Origin: SURF-25 sp040754255
GTDB taxonomy: Bacteria > Omnitrophota > Gorgyraeia > Gygaellales > Profunditerraquicolaceae
Direction: 5' to 3'
NCBI GenBank assembly: GCA_040754255.1
Contig: JBFMDA010000018.1
Coordinates: 1-28,205, forward strand
Length of the DNA: 28,205 bases
Shown here: in pieces, positions 15,975-23,503 of the stretch
Layout: each line of letters begins with the position of its first letter
How positions within the stretch are numbered: the first letter of the stretch is position 1
Notes under the pieces: generated by a model
Databases searched by the model: none
What the model saw: the letters and a program-made list of their open reading frames with translations, nothing else
What the model was told of the DNA's origin: nothing
Program-made: the position numbers and the translations under genes

Positions 15975-16564
15975 AACCTCCTTATTAGTTCCGCCTGTTT
16001 TTTTGTGTCCTTGAGTGCCCCGTTGTTATCTATAATAAAGTCTGCCATCTTCCTTTTTTTATGTAATGGAATCTGGCTACGAATCCTGCGCAGAATTGCT
16101 TCCTTAGTCGACGCAGATCTTTTCTTGATGCGGCGTATCTGGACATCCCTTCGCACAGTAACCACCACAAGCTTGTCTACTACCGGCCGCAGACCGGCTT
16201 CAAGCAATAAAGGCGCGTCTAGGATAACCGTGTTACGCGGCGATTTTTTTATTTCTTCTTTGATACGTTTTATTATCAGGGGATGCATGATGCGGTTGAG
16301 CGCAACCCGCAGCCTGTGCGTGTGAAATACCAGAGTAGCCAGCTTACCGCGGTCGATTCCCTTATCGGGCAAAAGGATATCGTCTTTGAACGTAGCCACC
16401 ACGCGCCTGTATGCGGCACTTCCCGGCACGAGGAGCTCTCTGCCTATTTTGTCCGCATCAATGACATACGCCCCCCACGATTTGAAGAAACCGGCCACCG
16501 TAGTCTTGCCGCTGCCGAAACTTCCGGTAATGCCGATTATAATTCTTACGGGTTTCTTCTTCAT
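15959..16564 (-). CDS. coaE: Dephospho-CoA kinase
   Basis: A 201-residue P-loop kinase for the last step of CoA synthesis, phosphorylating the 3' hydroxyl of dephospho-CoA. The P-loop GITGSFGSGKTT is at about 11-22, followed by YVIDADKIGRELL (substrate-binding Asp), VILDAPLLLEAG and VVTVRRDVQIRRIKKR (lid). Its 3' end overlaps the rho start by 16 bases. The polA-coaE-rho neighbourhood is common; here glgA is inserted between polA and coaE, 9 bases upstream. The ribosome site is weak. Confidence 0.96.
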   Translation of the reverse strand: MKKKPVRIIIGITGSFGSGKTTVAGFFKSWGAYVIDADKIGRELLVPGSAAYRRVVATFKDDILLPDKGIDRGKLATLVFHTHRLRVALNRIMHPLIIKRIKEEIKKSPRNTVILDAPLLLEAGLRPVVDKLVVVTVRRDVQIRRIKKRSASTKEAILRRIRSQIPLHKKRKMADFIIDNNGALKDTKKQAELIRRLWWKS

Positions 16565-16573
16565 GAATAACCG

Positions 16574-17968
16574 TCAGTCGAAAATTGTCCCGTCCCTGTA
16601 CAGGGCGACATAGCGCCTTGCCGATTCTCCCCAGGAAAAATCGCTCTTCATTGCCCGTGCGCGCATCCTGCCCCATTGGGCGCTGTCCTTAAAAGAAAGA
16701 ATCGACTTCTTAATCGTTTTGATAAGGTCGTCTTTGCTATATTGCTCGAATACGAAACCATTTTCTTTTGTAACGGTATCGGCGAGCCCCCCCGTTTTAA
16801 ATACCAGCGGTATAGTGCCGTACCTGAGGCTGATCAACTGCCCGAGCCCGCACGGTTCGTACCGTGAAGGCATAAGGAATATATCGGAACCGGCGTATAT
16901 CTGATGCGCCAAACGATCATCAAATGTAAGGTGCAGCGATATCTTCTTGGGGTATTTTTTTACCGCCGATTCGAGTATCTGATGGTATTTTAAATCTCCT
17001 GTACCGAGAATCACGCATTGGAGTTCCAATTTCATGAGCGTATCGAGCGCATCGGCGAATATGTCAAACCCTTTTTGCTGCGCTAACCTTGAGACGATGC
17101 CAAAGAGCGGCACGTCTTTTTTCACGGGCAGGCCGCAGAGCTTCTGCAAAGCTGCCTTGCTTTTCCCCTTATCGCCTATGGAATCCAACGAATAATTCTT
17201 TTCGATATACGCATCTGTTTCGGGGTTCCATATCGAGTAGTCAAGGCCGTTGAGTATGCCAAAGAGCGATTGCGTGCGCTTGCTCAATATGCCTTCCAAT
17301 CCAAACCCGAATTCCTTGGTCTGTATCTCGCGGCTATAGGTTGGGCTTACGGTAGTAATAAGGTCGGAAAAAACCAGGCCGCCCTTTAGTATGTTTATCT
17401 TGTCATAGAATTCAAGCGTCTCCATAGTAAAGTATTTCCAGTCCAGCCCAAGCGCAGGGTATTCTTCTTTGGGGAACAGGCCCTGGTAACCTATATTATG
17501 GATGGTAAACACTGTCCTGGCGTTCTTAAAAAACTCATCCTGCCGGTACATGGTCTTTAAGAACACTGGGATCAGCGCCGATTGCCAGTCATGACAATGG
17601 ACGATATCGGGCTTAAACCCTATTTCCTTGGCCAGCTCAAGCGTTTTCCTGCAATAGTAAGAGAACCTGCGTAAGTTATCGGGGTAATCGCCTTTCTTGT
17701 CTCCGTAAAGATTATCCCGGTTGTAATACGCATCGTTTTCAATAAAATATACCTTAATGGCCTTGCCTATGACGCAACGCAAGATGCCCTCTTTGCATTT
17801 CTGGATTTTCGGCTGCGTAAGGCCCTTTACCGATTTATAGGCCGGCATCACCAATACCACTTCCTGTCCCTCCTTTTCCAATGCCAGCGGTAATGCACCC
17901 GCAACATCCGCGAGCCCTCCGGTTTTTGCAAACGGGACTACTTCACTTGCGCAAAACAAAACTTTCAT
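16574..17968 (-). CDS. glgA: Glycogen synthase (GT5, ADP-glucose type)
   Basis: A 464-residue glucosyltransferase with the GT-B fold that extends alpha-1,4-glucan from ADP-glucose. The sugar-nucleotide motif KTGGL is at residue 15, in VPFAKTGGLADV. IVHCHDWQSALIP, VFTIHNIGYQG, LFGIVSRLAQQKGFD and MPSRYEPCGLGQL (catalytic Glu region) follow in the usual order. Length is normal. ATG lies inside the end of polA (26-base overlap), 6 bases after AAGGAGG within the polA frame. No glgB, glgC or glgP is seen, so the pathway must be encoded elsewhere. GT5 also includes starch synthases, but prokaryotic GlgA fits best. Confidence 0.96.
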   Translation of the reverse strand: MKVLFCASEVVPFAKTGGLADVAGALPLALEKEGQEVVLVMPAYKSVKGLTQPKIQKCKEGILRCVIGKAIKVYFIENDAYYNRDNLYGDKKGDYPDNLRRFSYYCRKTLELAKEIGFKPDIVHCHDWQSALIPVFLKTMYRQDEFFKNARTVFTIHNIGYQGLFPKEEYPALGLDWKYFTMETLEFYDKINILKGGLVFSDLITTVSPTYSREIQTKEFGFGLEGILSKRTQSLFGILNGLDYSIWNPETDAYIEKNYSLDSIGDKGKSKAALQKLCGLPVKKDVPLFGIVSRLAQQKGFDIFADALDTLMKLELQCVILGTGDLKYHQILESAVKKYPKKISLHLTFDDRLAHQIYAGSDIFLMPSRYEPCGLGQLISLRYGTIPLVFKTGGLADTVTKENGFVFEQYSKDDLIKTIKKSILSFKDSAQWGRMRARAMKSDFSWGESARRYVALYRDGTIFD

Positions 17969-20507
17969 CCTCTACCTCCTTCATGTCCAGCCAGTTTTTA
18001 CCGACTTTCAGATCAACCTTAACCGGTACGCTTAGTTTTAACACATTCTCCATTCTTTCTTTGATCAAAGGCAACGCTTCGGCCAATTCTTCTTGGGGAA
18101 TCTCAAACAACAGTTCATCATGAATTTGTAAGACCATCTTGGTGCGCAGGTTCTTTTTATTGATCTGGCGGTAGATGTGCACCATCGCCAGCTTAATCAT
18201 ATCGCTTGCCGAACCCTGGATGGGCGTATTGATTGCCTGCCTTTGCGCAAACTGCCGTATCCCCGCTTGTGTATTGCGGATCTGGGGCAGATACCTGCGC
18301 CTTCCCAGGAGAGTGCTGACATAGCCGTCCTGCTGGGCCTTCTCTATCTGCTGCCTCATGTATTCTTCGACACGCGGATACCTTAAAAAATAAGATTCGA
18401 TGAAACGTTGCGCCTCATCGTTTGATATGGCCAGGTCCCGCGATAAGCCGAAGGCGCTCACGCCGTAAATAATGCCGAAATTTACTCTCTTGGCGGTATC
18501 GCGCATAGCCTCGGTCACTTCAGACGGCTCAATGCCGTATAATAATGCTGCAGTTGACTTATGGACATCCTCGCCCTTCTTGAATGCCGCAATTAAATCG
18601 GGGTCCTGGGAAAGGTGAGCCAGAATCCTCAATTCTATCTGCGAATAATCGCAGGAAACAAGCACACTATTGCCCGAAGATGCGACAAGTGCCCTGCGTA
18701 TCTGCCTGCCCAGGTCTGTTTTAACCGGGATATTCTGTAGGTTTGGGTTACTTGAACTAAGCCTCCCTGTTTCTGTTCCCGTCTGGTTAAAGCTTGTGTG
18801 AATCGTTTTGGTATCGGGATCCACCAGTGCCGGCAGGGTATCTACATACGATGATTTTAATTTCATCAATTGCCGGTACTCTAGCAATAACCTGGGAAGC
18901 TCATGCCTTACGGAAAGCCTGGTCAAGACTTCCTCATCGGTTGAAGGGCCCGTTTTGCTTCTCCTTATCACAGGAAGTTGTAGCCTCTGGAAAAGTATTT
19001 CTCTTAATTGCTTCGGCGAATTGAGATTAAATTCAACGCCGCTGAGTTCATAGATTTTTTTAATCAACAATGCCAGCTTATCTTCGAGTTTCAAAGAAAT
19101 TTGCCGTAAAATTTCCAAATCAAGACAGATACCCGTCAGTTCCATATCGGCCAAGACTGTGATAAGCGGCATTTCAATATCATAAAAAAGGGTCTCAAGC
19201 GACTGTTCTTTAAGTTTCTCTTCAAGGACAGGCGCAAGCTCTTCAACCAGACTGACTGATTCGGCAGCACTAAGGGCTTGCGCAGGAACATGCCTATTAA
19301 GAAAGGTGTACGCCAAATCGCCCAGCGTATACGTCAACCTTGACGGGTCTATCAAATATGCGGCAATCATTACATCAAAACCGAGGCCTGCGATACCGAG
19401 GCCTTTCTTTGCAAGAACAATCTTCAACATTTTTAGGTTATAGCCGACTTTTTTAATCTTTTCGTCAGATAAGAGTTTTTCAAAACGACCGGCTAAATGC
19501 CCTACCATACATACACTCCCCGAAGCGCCTAACGCAACAGCCCCCGTTGCGTCAATACAGAGAACAATTTCCTTTGACTCCTTTGCGATAGCATCCAGCT
19601 GTGCTTGGCTTGCACAAGCCATCGCCTCCTGTGGCAACTTCTTTTCTTCCGAAGGCAACTCAGCCAGCAACGCCTTGAATTCAAGAAGCTTGAAAAGTTC
19701 GAATAATTTGTGCGTATCCGGCTGCTGGACGGCAAGCGTGCGGATATCAAACTCCACATCGACATCCCTCTTAAGCAGCGCCAACTCATAATTAAGCTTT
19801 ATCTGCTCGCGGCAGGATGCAATTGATTCCCTTAGCTTGCCTTCTCCTAAGGTATCGAGAGTGTGCAATAACTCATTAACGGACCCAAACCGGGCAATTA
19901 ATTCCGCGGCTGTCTTTTCTCCGATCCCCGGAACCCCGGGTATATTATCGGCGGCATCCCCCATGAGCGCTATCACATCCGGGATTGCAGCGGGAGCCAC
20001 TTTACAATGTTCTTTTACCGCTTGCTCGTCGTAGAGTATGCCGTTTGCTTTATAGGGATTAAATACCGTTGTCGTTGCATTCACAAGCTGGAGCATGTCT
20101 TTGTCTGAACTTACGACAGTAACCGCGATATTGGATTCGTTGGCCTTGCGGGCGAGGGTAGCGATCACATCATCCGCCTCATAATTCTTCAGTTCAAATA
20201 AGGCAATGCGGTAGGCCTTAACGATATCCCGGATTAGCGGCATCTGGCTCGATAACGCCTCAGGCATTGGAGGCCGTTGTATCTTGTACTCGGCAAACTT
20301 CTTCTGTCTGAACGTATCGCGCGAAACATCAAAACACACTGCCATAAGGTCTGGCTTTTGTTCCTTAATGATCTTCTGCAGCATCTTAATGAATCCGTAT
20401 ATGGCGTTAGTAGGCTGGCCATACGAAGTGGAAAGGTTCCTGATGGCATAAAAGGCACGGTAGCAGAACGCCGTGGCATCAATAAGGTATACGCGATGAC
20501 TACTCAT
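17943..20507 (-). CDS. polA: DNA polymerase I (active polymerase and 5' nuclease, degenerate 3'-5' exonuclease)
   Basis: An 854-residue family A polymerase for gap filling and Okazaki-fragment maturation. Residues 1-290 form the 5' nuclease, with LIDATAFCYRAFYA, ELKNYEADDVIATLA, VVSSDKDMLQLV and GVPGIGEKTAAELI. Residues about 310-460 hold a 3'-5' exonuclease fold that looks inactive: Exo I reads IDATGA at 318-323, with no Glu two places after the Asp, and Exo II reads YNLKML at 356-361, where the Asp is Leu. The polymerase motifs are intact: A, VSCDYSQIELRILAHLS; B, RDTAKRVNFGIIYGVSAFG; C, QIHDELLFE near 794-802. Like the Taq and Bacillus enzymes it should lack proofreading. No ribosome site is clear upstream of ATG 20507. 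Confidence 0.97.
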   Translation of the reverse strand: MSSHRVYLIDATAFCYRAFYAIRNLSTSYGQPTNAIYGFIKMLQKIIKEQKPDLMAVCFDVSRDTFRQKKFAEYKIQRPPMPEALSSQMPLIRDIVKAYRIALFELKNYEADDVIATLARKANESNIAVTVVSSDKDMLQLVNATTTVFNPYKANGILYDEQAVKEHCKVAPAAIPDVIALMGDAADNIPGVPGIGEKTAAELIARFGSVNELLHTLDTLGEGKLRESIASCREQIKLNYELALLKRDVDVEFDIRTLAVQQPDTHKLFELFKLLEFKALLAELPSEEKKLPQEAMACASQAQLDAIAKESKEIVLCIDATGAVALGASGSVCMVGHLAGRFEKLLSDEKIKKVGYNLKMLKIVLAKKGLGIAGLGFDVMIAAYLIDPSRLTYTLGDLAYTFLNRHVPAQALSAAESVSLVEELAPVLEEKLKEQSLETLFYDIEMPLITVLADMELTGICLDLEILRQISLKLEDKLALLIKKIYELSGVEFNLNSPKQLREILFQRLQLPVIRRSKTGPSTDEEVLTRLSVRHELPRLLLEYRQLMKLKSSYVDTLPALVDPDTKTIHTSFNQTGTETGRLSSSNPNLQNIPVKTDLGRQIRRALVASSGNSVLVSCDYSQIELRILAHLSQDPDLIAAFKKGEDVHKSTAALLYGIEPSEVTEAMRDTAKRVNFGIIYGVSAFGLSRDLAISNDEAQRFIESYFLRYPRVEEYMRQQIEKAQQDGYVSTLLGRRRYLPQIRNTQAGIRQFAQRQAINTPIQGSASDMIKLAMVHIYRQINKKNLRTKMVLQIHDELLFEIPQEELAEALPLIKERMENVLKLSVPVKVDLKVGKNWLDMKEVEDESFVLRK

Positions 20508-20555
20508 TAACTAGCAATGGAATTCACGTTATGGTAGGGATTGCAATCTGTGGTT

Positions 20556-21350
20556 TTATCTCGAAAACAATCGTATCTGAGCTTTGTCTATAAACTCTTC
20601 GATATCCTGGTTAGAGGGATCAAGCTGCTGGGCATTCACTGCTTCTTTAAGGGCCGAGGAGTAATCTTCTTTGATATAATATATCTTTGCTTTGTCCATA
20701 TACGCCTGCGCCAAAGCGCTGTTTTGCGTGCGGGCCTTCTGTTTTTTCCTGGCCACCTCCCTCATGAAGTCGATAAGCTGGTACTCGTTGTAACCGCCCT
20801 GCGTCAATCCTATTTGCTCAAGCCGCTCTTTGGCCTTAATGGTCCAGGCATCACGCTCAAGCCCCAGCTCTTTGCCGGCGGTGTATCGCTTATGCCAGTA
20901 ATACGCGGCCTTTTCAAAATCGCCTTTATTTTCGGCAAGGGAAGCAAGATTAGAATAGGCGCTCAGATAATAAGGGTCGATTTGAATAGCCTTTAGGTAC
21001 AATTCCTCGGCCTTTTCAGGAAGGCCTTTTGCTTCATAGGAAACGCCTAAATCGTTGTATACCACCGCGTATGCCGGGTCTAACTGGATTGCTTTCTGAT
21101 AAAACGCCAAAGCCCTGTCAAAATCGCCTGAGGACTGATATTGAAAACCCTGATTCCGATAGAGGCGGGCCTGTTTCTGAAGTTCGCTCAGATCTGTGCT
21201 TTCTTCGCCGACTATGCCGGCGTTGCTCTCCCGCATCTGAGCCGTCATCGTATTTAGTTCTACGGCAGAAAGTTCAAGACGGCTGACGCATATACCTATT
21301 ATTGCACAGGAAATAATGATAAGGGTTTTTTTATCCACTAGGGAAGGCAT
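20556..21350 (-). CDS. Exported or membrane-anchored TPR protein
   Basis: A 264-residue protein. Residues about 8-24 (TLIIISCAIIGICVSRL) form a signal peptide or anchor after two lysines. From about residue 55 come tandem tetratricopeptide repeats: YRNQGFQYQSSGDFDRALAFYQKAIQLDP, YNDLGVSYEAKGLPEKAEELYLKAIQIDP and YSNLASLAENKGDFEKAAYYW. After a linker, another repeat-like unit follows at the C-terminus (KAKIYYIKEDYSSALKEAVNAQQLDP). TPRs bind other proteins and no enzyme domain is present. It lies 48 bases ahead of polA and is the first gene after the promoter at 21359-21387. Its ATG is only 9 bases from the -10, so the mRNA may be leaderless. The partner is unknown. Confidence 0.85.
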   Translation of the reverse strand: MPSLVDKKTLIIISCAIIGICVSRLELSAVELNTMTAQMRESNAGIVGEESTDLSELQKQARLYRNQGFQYQSSGDFDRALAFYQKAIQLDPAYAVVYNDLGVSYEAKGLPEKAEELYLKAIQIDPYYLSAYSNLASLAENKGDFEKAAYYWHKRYTAGKELGLERDAWTIKAKERLEQIGLTQGGYNEYQLIDFMREVARKKQKARTQNSALAQAYMDKAKIYYIKEDYSSALKEAVNAQQLDPSNQDIEEFIDKAQIRLFSR

Positions 21351-21358
21351 ATATTTTA

Positions 21359-21387
21359 ATAATAAGAAAAAAACACATAAAAGTCAA
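21359..21387 (-). promoter_or_regulatory. Sigma70-type promoter of the TPR gene (and possibly polA onward)
   Basis: TTGACT (21387-21382), a 17-base spacer and TATTAT (21364-21359) lie on the minus strand in an AT-rich stretch. The TPR ATG begins at 21350, with 8 bases between it and the -10. Initiation at the usual 6-8 bases would leave a 5' leader of about 0-2 bases. No Shine-Dalgarno sequence precedes the ATG. Confidence 0.75.
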
Positions 21388-21485
21388 GGAAAAATTCAAT
21401 ATTCACCTGTGCGCCAACGGGTTGTAAAAACAACAGGCATCGTGAACAAAGAGAGGCTAAGAACGATCTGGCCATATTGCGTTGT

Positions 21486-21517
21486 GCGCTATGCGCGCGG
21501 CGTACAGAGCATAGCGC
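21486..21517. repeat. Inverted repeat in the intergenic stretch
   Basis: GCGCTATGC (21486-21494) and GCATAGCGC (21509-21517) are exact reverse complements with a 14-base loop. They lie in the 257-base gap between the flavoprotein stop and the TPR gene. No T run follows on the minus strand, so it is not a standard intrinsic terminator. The surrounding bases are repetitive mixtures of CGC, TACG and TAC, unlike the coding DNA on either side. Confidence 0.6.
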
Positions 21518-21552
21518 GTAACGCTACACGCACTACGCATAACCCATATAAC

Positions 21553-21577
21553 ACTCTGTACTCAATACTCTGTACTC
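21553..21577. repeat. Short direct repeat, 11 bases with 14-base period
   Basis: ACTCTGTACTC occurs at 21553-21563 and again at 21567-21577. Together with the neighbouring TACG/TAC-rich text it forms a low-complexity patch at 21480-21600. The whole non-coding stretch 21388-21607 otherwise shows no gene, tRNA or recognisable RNA on either strand. Confidence 0.6.
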
Positions 21578-21607
21578 TATACGGCTTCTATGGACTATAC
21601 GCATCCT

Positions 21608-22531
21608 CTACGATTGCTCTCCTATCGCCCTGTGGAGCGAATCCGCAAGCGCATGACCTTCCCGGATGACTTCATCCCATGTCTTCACGCGCGTTTCCTC
21701 CTGCTCTCCGATGCACACCGAGCCGCAGGCGTATACAGAATCCAGGCTTGTACGCAAGGCCTCATCTACGCTAAGCAGCCCCTTGCGCATCTTTATATTG
21801 CTATTCTTTAAAAAAGCGGTGTTGCCTTGGGTGCAATCCGCAAAAATCACCGCACACGCGCCGATGATTTTGCCCGTCTTGATGCGTATAGCCTGCACTT
21901 CGCCGTCACCGATAATTTCTGTTATCTGGCTATTCACAACCTCTATCGTCCCTGCTGCCTGCTCGCTGAGGGCCTCTGTGACATATTTGCTTTTCAGCGT
22001 AGGGTCAATGCCGGAAGGGGCGATTAATTTCACCTCTTTCTGTTTCGATGCGATGCTATCGGCAATGGCGAGGGCATACGGATTGGAGCCTACGACGCAC
22101 ACGGGGGCATTGATAAGGTAACTCAGGAATTCCTTGGCATCATTGAGCGACTGCAGCCGAAAAACCCCACGCTTCTTGGCGCCGGGGATATCCGCAAGCG
22201 TAAAACTCACGCCGGAACATACTGCAAGCAGATCATACGCAAGGGGGTTTTCGCCTTCGAAGCAAATACGTTTTCTTTCCGGATTAACCGTAGTTACCTC
22301 TTTTTCTTTCAAAAAAACTATTCCCTGTTGACCGTAAAATTCTTCGCTCACCCCCGCAAGCTGGCCTTCGCTGATACGCCCGGCAAGAAAATCCGCAAGG
22401 CGCCTCTTTTCATAGAAAGAATGGCGCTCTTGGGTAATTAATGTAACCGCGCAGTTCTTATTTTTTCCTCTTAAGGCCACTGCAGCGGTATGTCCTGCCG
22501 CAGAGGCGCCGATAAAAACTACCTTTGTCAT
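21608..22531 (-). CDS. FAD-dependent oxidoreductase coupled to metF, with degenerate nucleotide motifs
   Basis: A 307-residue protein of the pyridine-nucleotide-disulphide oxidoreductase fold. The N-terminal Rossmann motif IGASAAGHTAA (about 7-17) would bind FAD, followed by YEKRRLADFLAG and YDLLAVCSGV. The second Rossmann motif, normally GGGxxGxE for NAD(P)H, reads VVGSNPYALAIA (147-156). The C-terminal FAD motif reads YACGSVCIG where ACGDVA is usual, so the FAD-ribitol Asp is lost. There is no redox-active CxxC. The frame is open for 27 codons upstream, but ATG at 22531 overlaps the metF stop (ATGA) and starts the fold exactly, so I chose it. Tight coupling suggests it is an electron partner of MetF, replacing or adding to MetV-type subunits; this is inferred. 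Substrate and donor are unknown. Confidence 0.82.
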   Translation of the reverse strand: MTKVVFIGASAAGHTAAVALRGKNKNCAVTLITQERHSFYEKRRLADFLAGRISEGQLAGVSEEFYGQQGIVFLKEKEVTTVNPERKRICFEGENPLAYDLLAVCSGVSFTLADIPGAKKRGVFRLQSLNDAKEFLSYLINAPVCVVGSNPYALAIADSIASKQKEVKLIAPSGIDPTLKSKYVTEALSEQAAGTIEVVNSQITEIIGDGEVQAIRIKTGKIIGACAVIFADCTQGNTAFLKNSNIKMRKGLLSVDEALRTSLDSVYACGSVCIGEQEETRVKTWDEVIREGHALADSLHRAIGEQS

Positions 22532-23406
22532 TTTCTCTTGATTTGTGCAGAGGCGAGAATTTCGGGAATGAATCGCTCCCAGCCTAACGCCATGAGGTGG
22601 ATACCCTGGCACATCCCTTTGAGCTCTTTAATCAAACTCGATGCGATTGCAACAGACTCCTGCGCCTTATTCTGGGCTTCTTGCATCTGGCGTATCAATG
22701 CATCGGGCACCGAAACACCGGCAAGATTCTTATTGATATAACGGGCCATCGCATCGGATTTTAAAGGGATGATGCCCGCAAGAACCGGAACTTTTAAATG
22801 CCTGGTTTTGTGTATAAAATGCTCGAATACCTTGATATCATACACGCCCTGTGTTTGAAAAAACTCCGCCCCTGCCTCAATCTTTTTTTCCATCTTGAGG
22901 ATTTGCGGCTCAAGCGGCTTTGCGCCGGGGTTCACCACCGCGCCTTTGTAAAAATGCGGCGGCTCCCCTTCCAGTTTATTTCCCTGCATATCAAAACCCT
23001 CTTCTAATTTCTTCGCTACCTCAAGCAATTGGACGGAATCAAGGTCAAACACCGGCTTGGCATCAGGATGGTCGCCGAGCACGGGATGGTCGCCGGTAAG
23101 TATGAGGATATTTGGGATGTCATGCGCTGCCGCAGAAAGGATATCCGACTGCAGGGCAAGCCGGTTTCTGTCCCGGCAGGCAACCTGCATAATCGGCTCA
23201 ATACCCATTTGTCTTAGCAAGATACATATCGCAAGCGAACCCAAGCGCATCACTGCGCTCTGAAGATCCGTCACATTGACTGCATCGACATAAGGAAGAA
23301 GCCCTTGCGCAGTTGCAAGAACCTGCGCCGTTTCTTTACCTTTAGGGGGGCCTATTTCTGCGGTAACCACGAACTTACCCTCGGCGATTCTCTCTTTTAA
23401 GCTCAT
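22528..23406 (-). CDS. metF: 5,10-methylenetetrahydrofolate reductase
   Basis: A 292-residue TIM-barrel flavoenzyme that reduces methylene-THF to methyl-THF, for methionine synthesis or the methyl branch of the Wood-Ljungdahl pathway. Family marks: FVVTAEIGPPKG (with the catalytic Glu), DAVNVTDLQSAVMR, QVACRDRNRLALQSDI, ILILTGDHP, GAEFFQTQGVYD (folate-contact Gln) and VPVLAGIIPLKS. It resembles the acetogen-type, single-domain MetF rather than the longer eukaryotic form. ATG at 23406 has GAGGG 9 bases upstream; a TTG two codons earlier has poor spacing. Its stop overlaps the flavoprotein ATG. An extended -10 promoter lies about 50 bases upstream. No metV or Rnf genes are in the window. Confidence 0.95.
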   Translation of the reverse strand: MSLKERIAEGKFVVTAEIGPPKGKETAQVLATAQGLLPYVDAVNVTDLQSAVMRLGSLAICILLRQMGIEPIMQVACRDRNRLALQSDILSAAAHDIPNILILTGDHPVLGDHPDAKPVFDLDSVQLLEVAKKLEEGFDMQGNKLEGEPPHFYKGAVVNPGAKPLEPQILKMEKKIEAGAEFFQTQGVYDIKVFEHFIHKTRHLKVPVLAGIIPLKSDAMARYINKNLAGVSVPDALIRQMQEAQNKAQESVAIASSLIKELKGMCQGIHLMALGWERFIPEILASAQIKRK

Positions 23407-23455
23407 CGTCAAACACCCTCTTTTGAATACTATACTCTTAAAGATTTGATTTTTT

Positions 23456-23464
23456 ATTGTATCA
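23456..23464 (-). promoter_or_regulatory. Possible extended -10 promoter of metF
   Basis: TGATACAAT on the minus strand is a TGn extended -10 with one mismatch to TATAAT. No good -35 is found 16-18 bases upstream. It lies in the 97-base gap between the membrane protein and metF and would give a leader of about 40 bases with GAGGG before the ATG. Confidence 0.45.
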
Positions 23465-23503
23465 CAGTTTTATTAGGCGGAATATAACTTTTTGCGCCCG
23501 TCT

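Noticed and set aside
21486..21517. Inverted repeat as an intrinsic terminator of the metF unit
   Set aside because: No T run follows on the minus strand and the loop is long; kept only as a repeat.
22532..22612. N-terminal extension of the flavoprotein by 27 residues
   Set aside because: The extension reads through the metF end in another frame and has no fold. The FAD motif begins right after ATG 22531, which overlaps the metF stop in the usual ATGA way.
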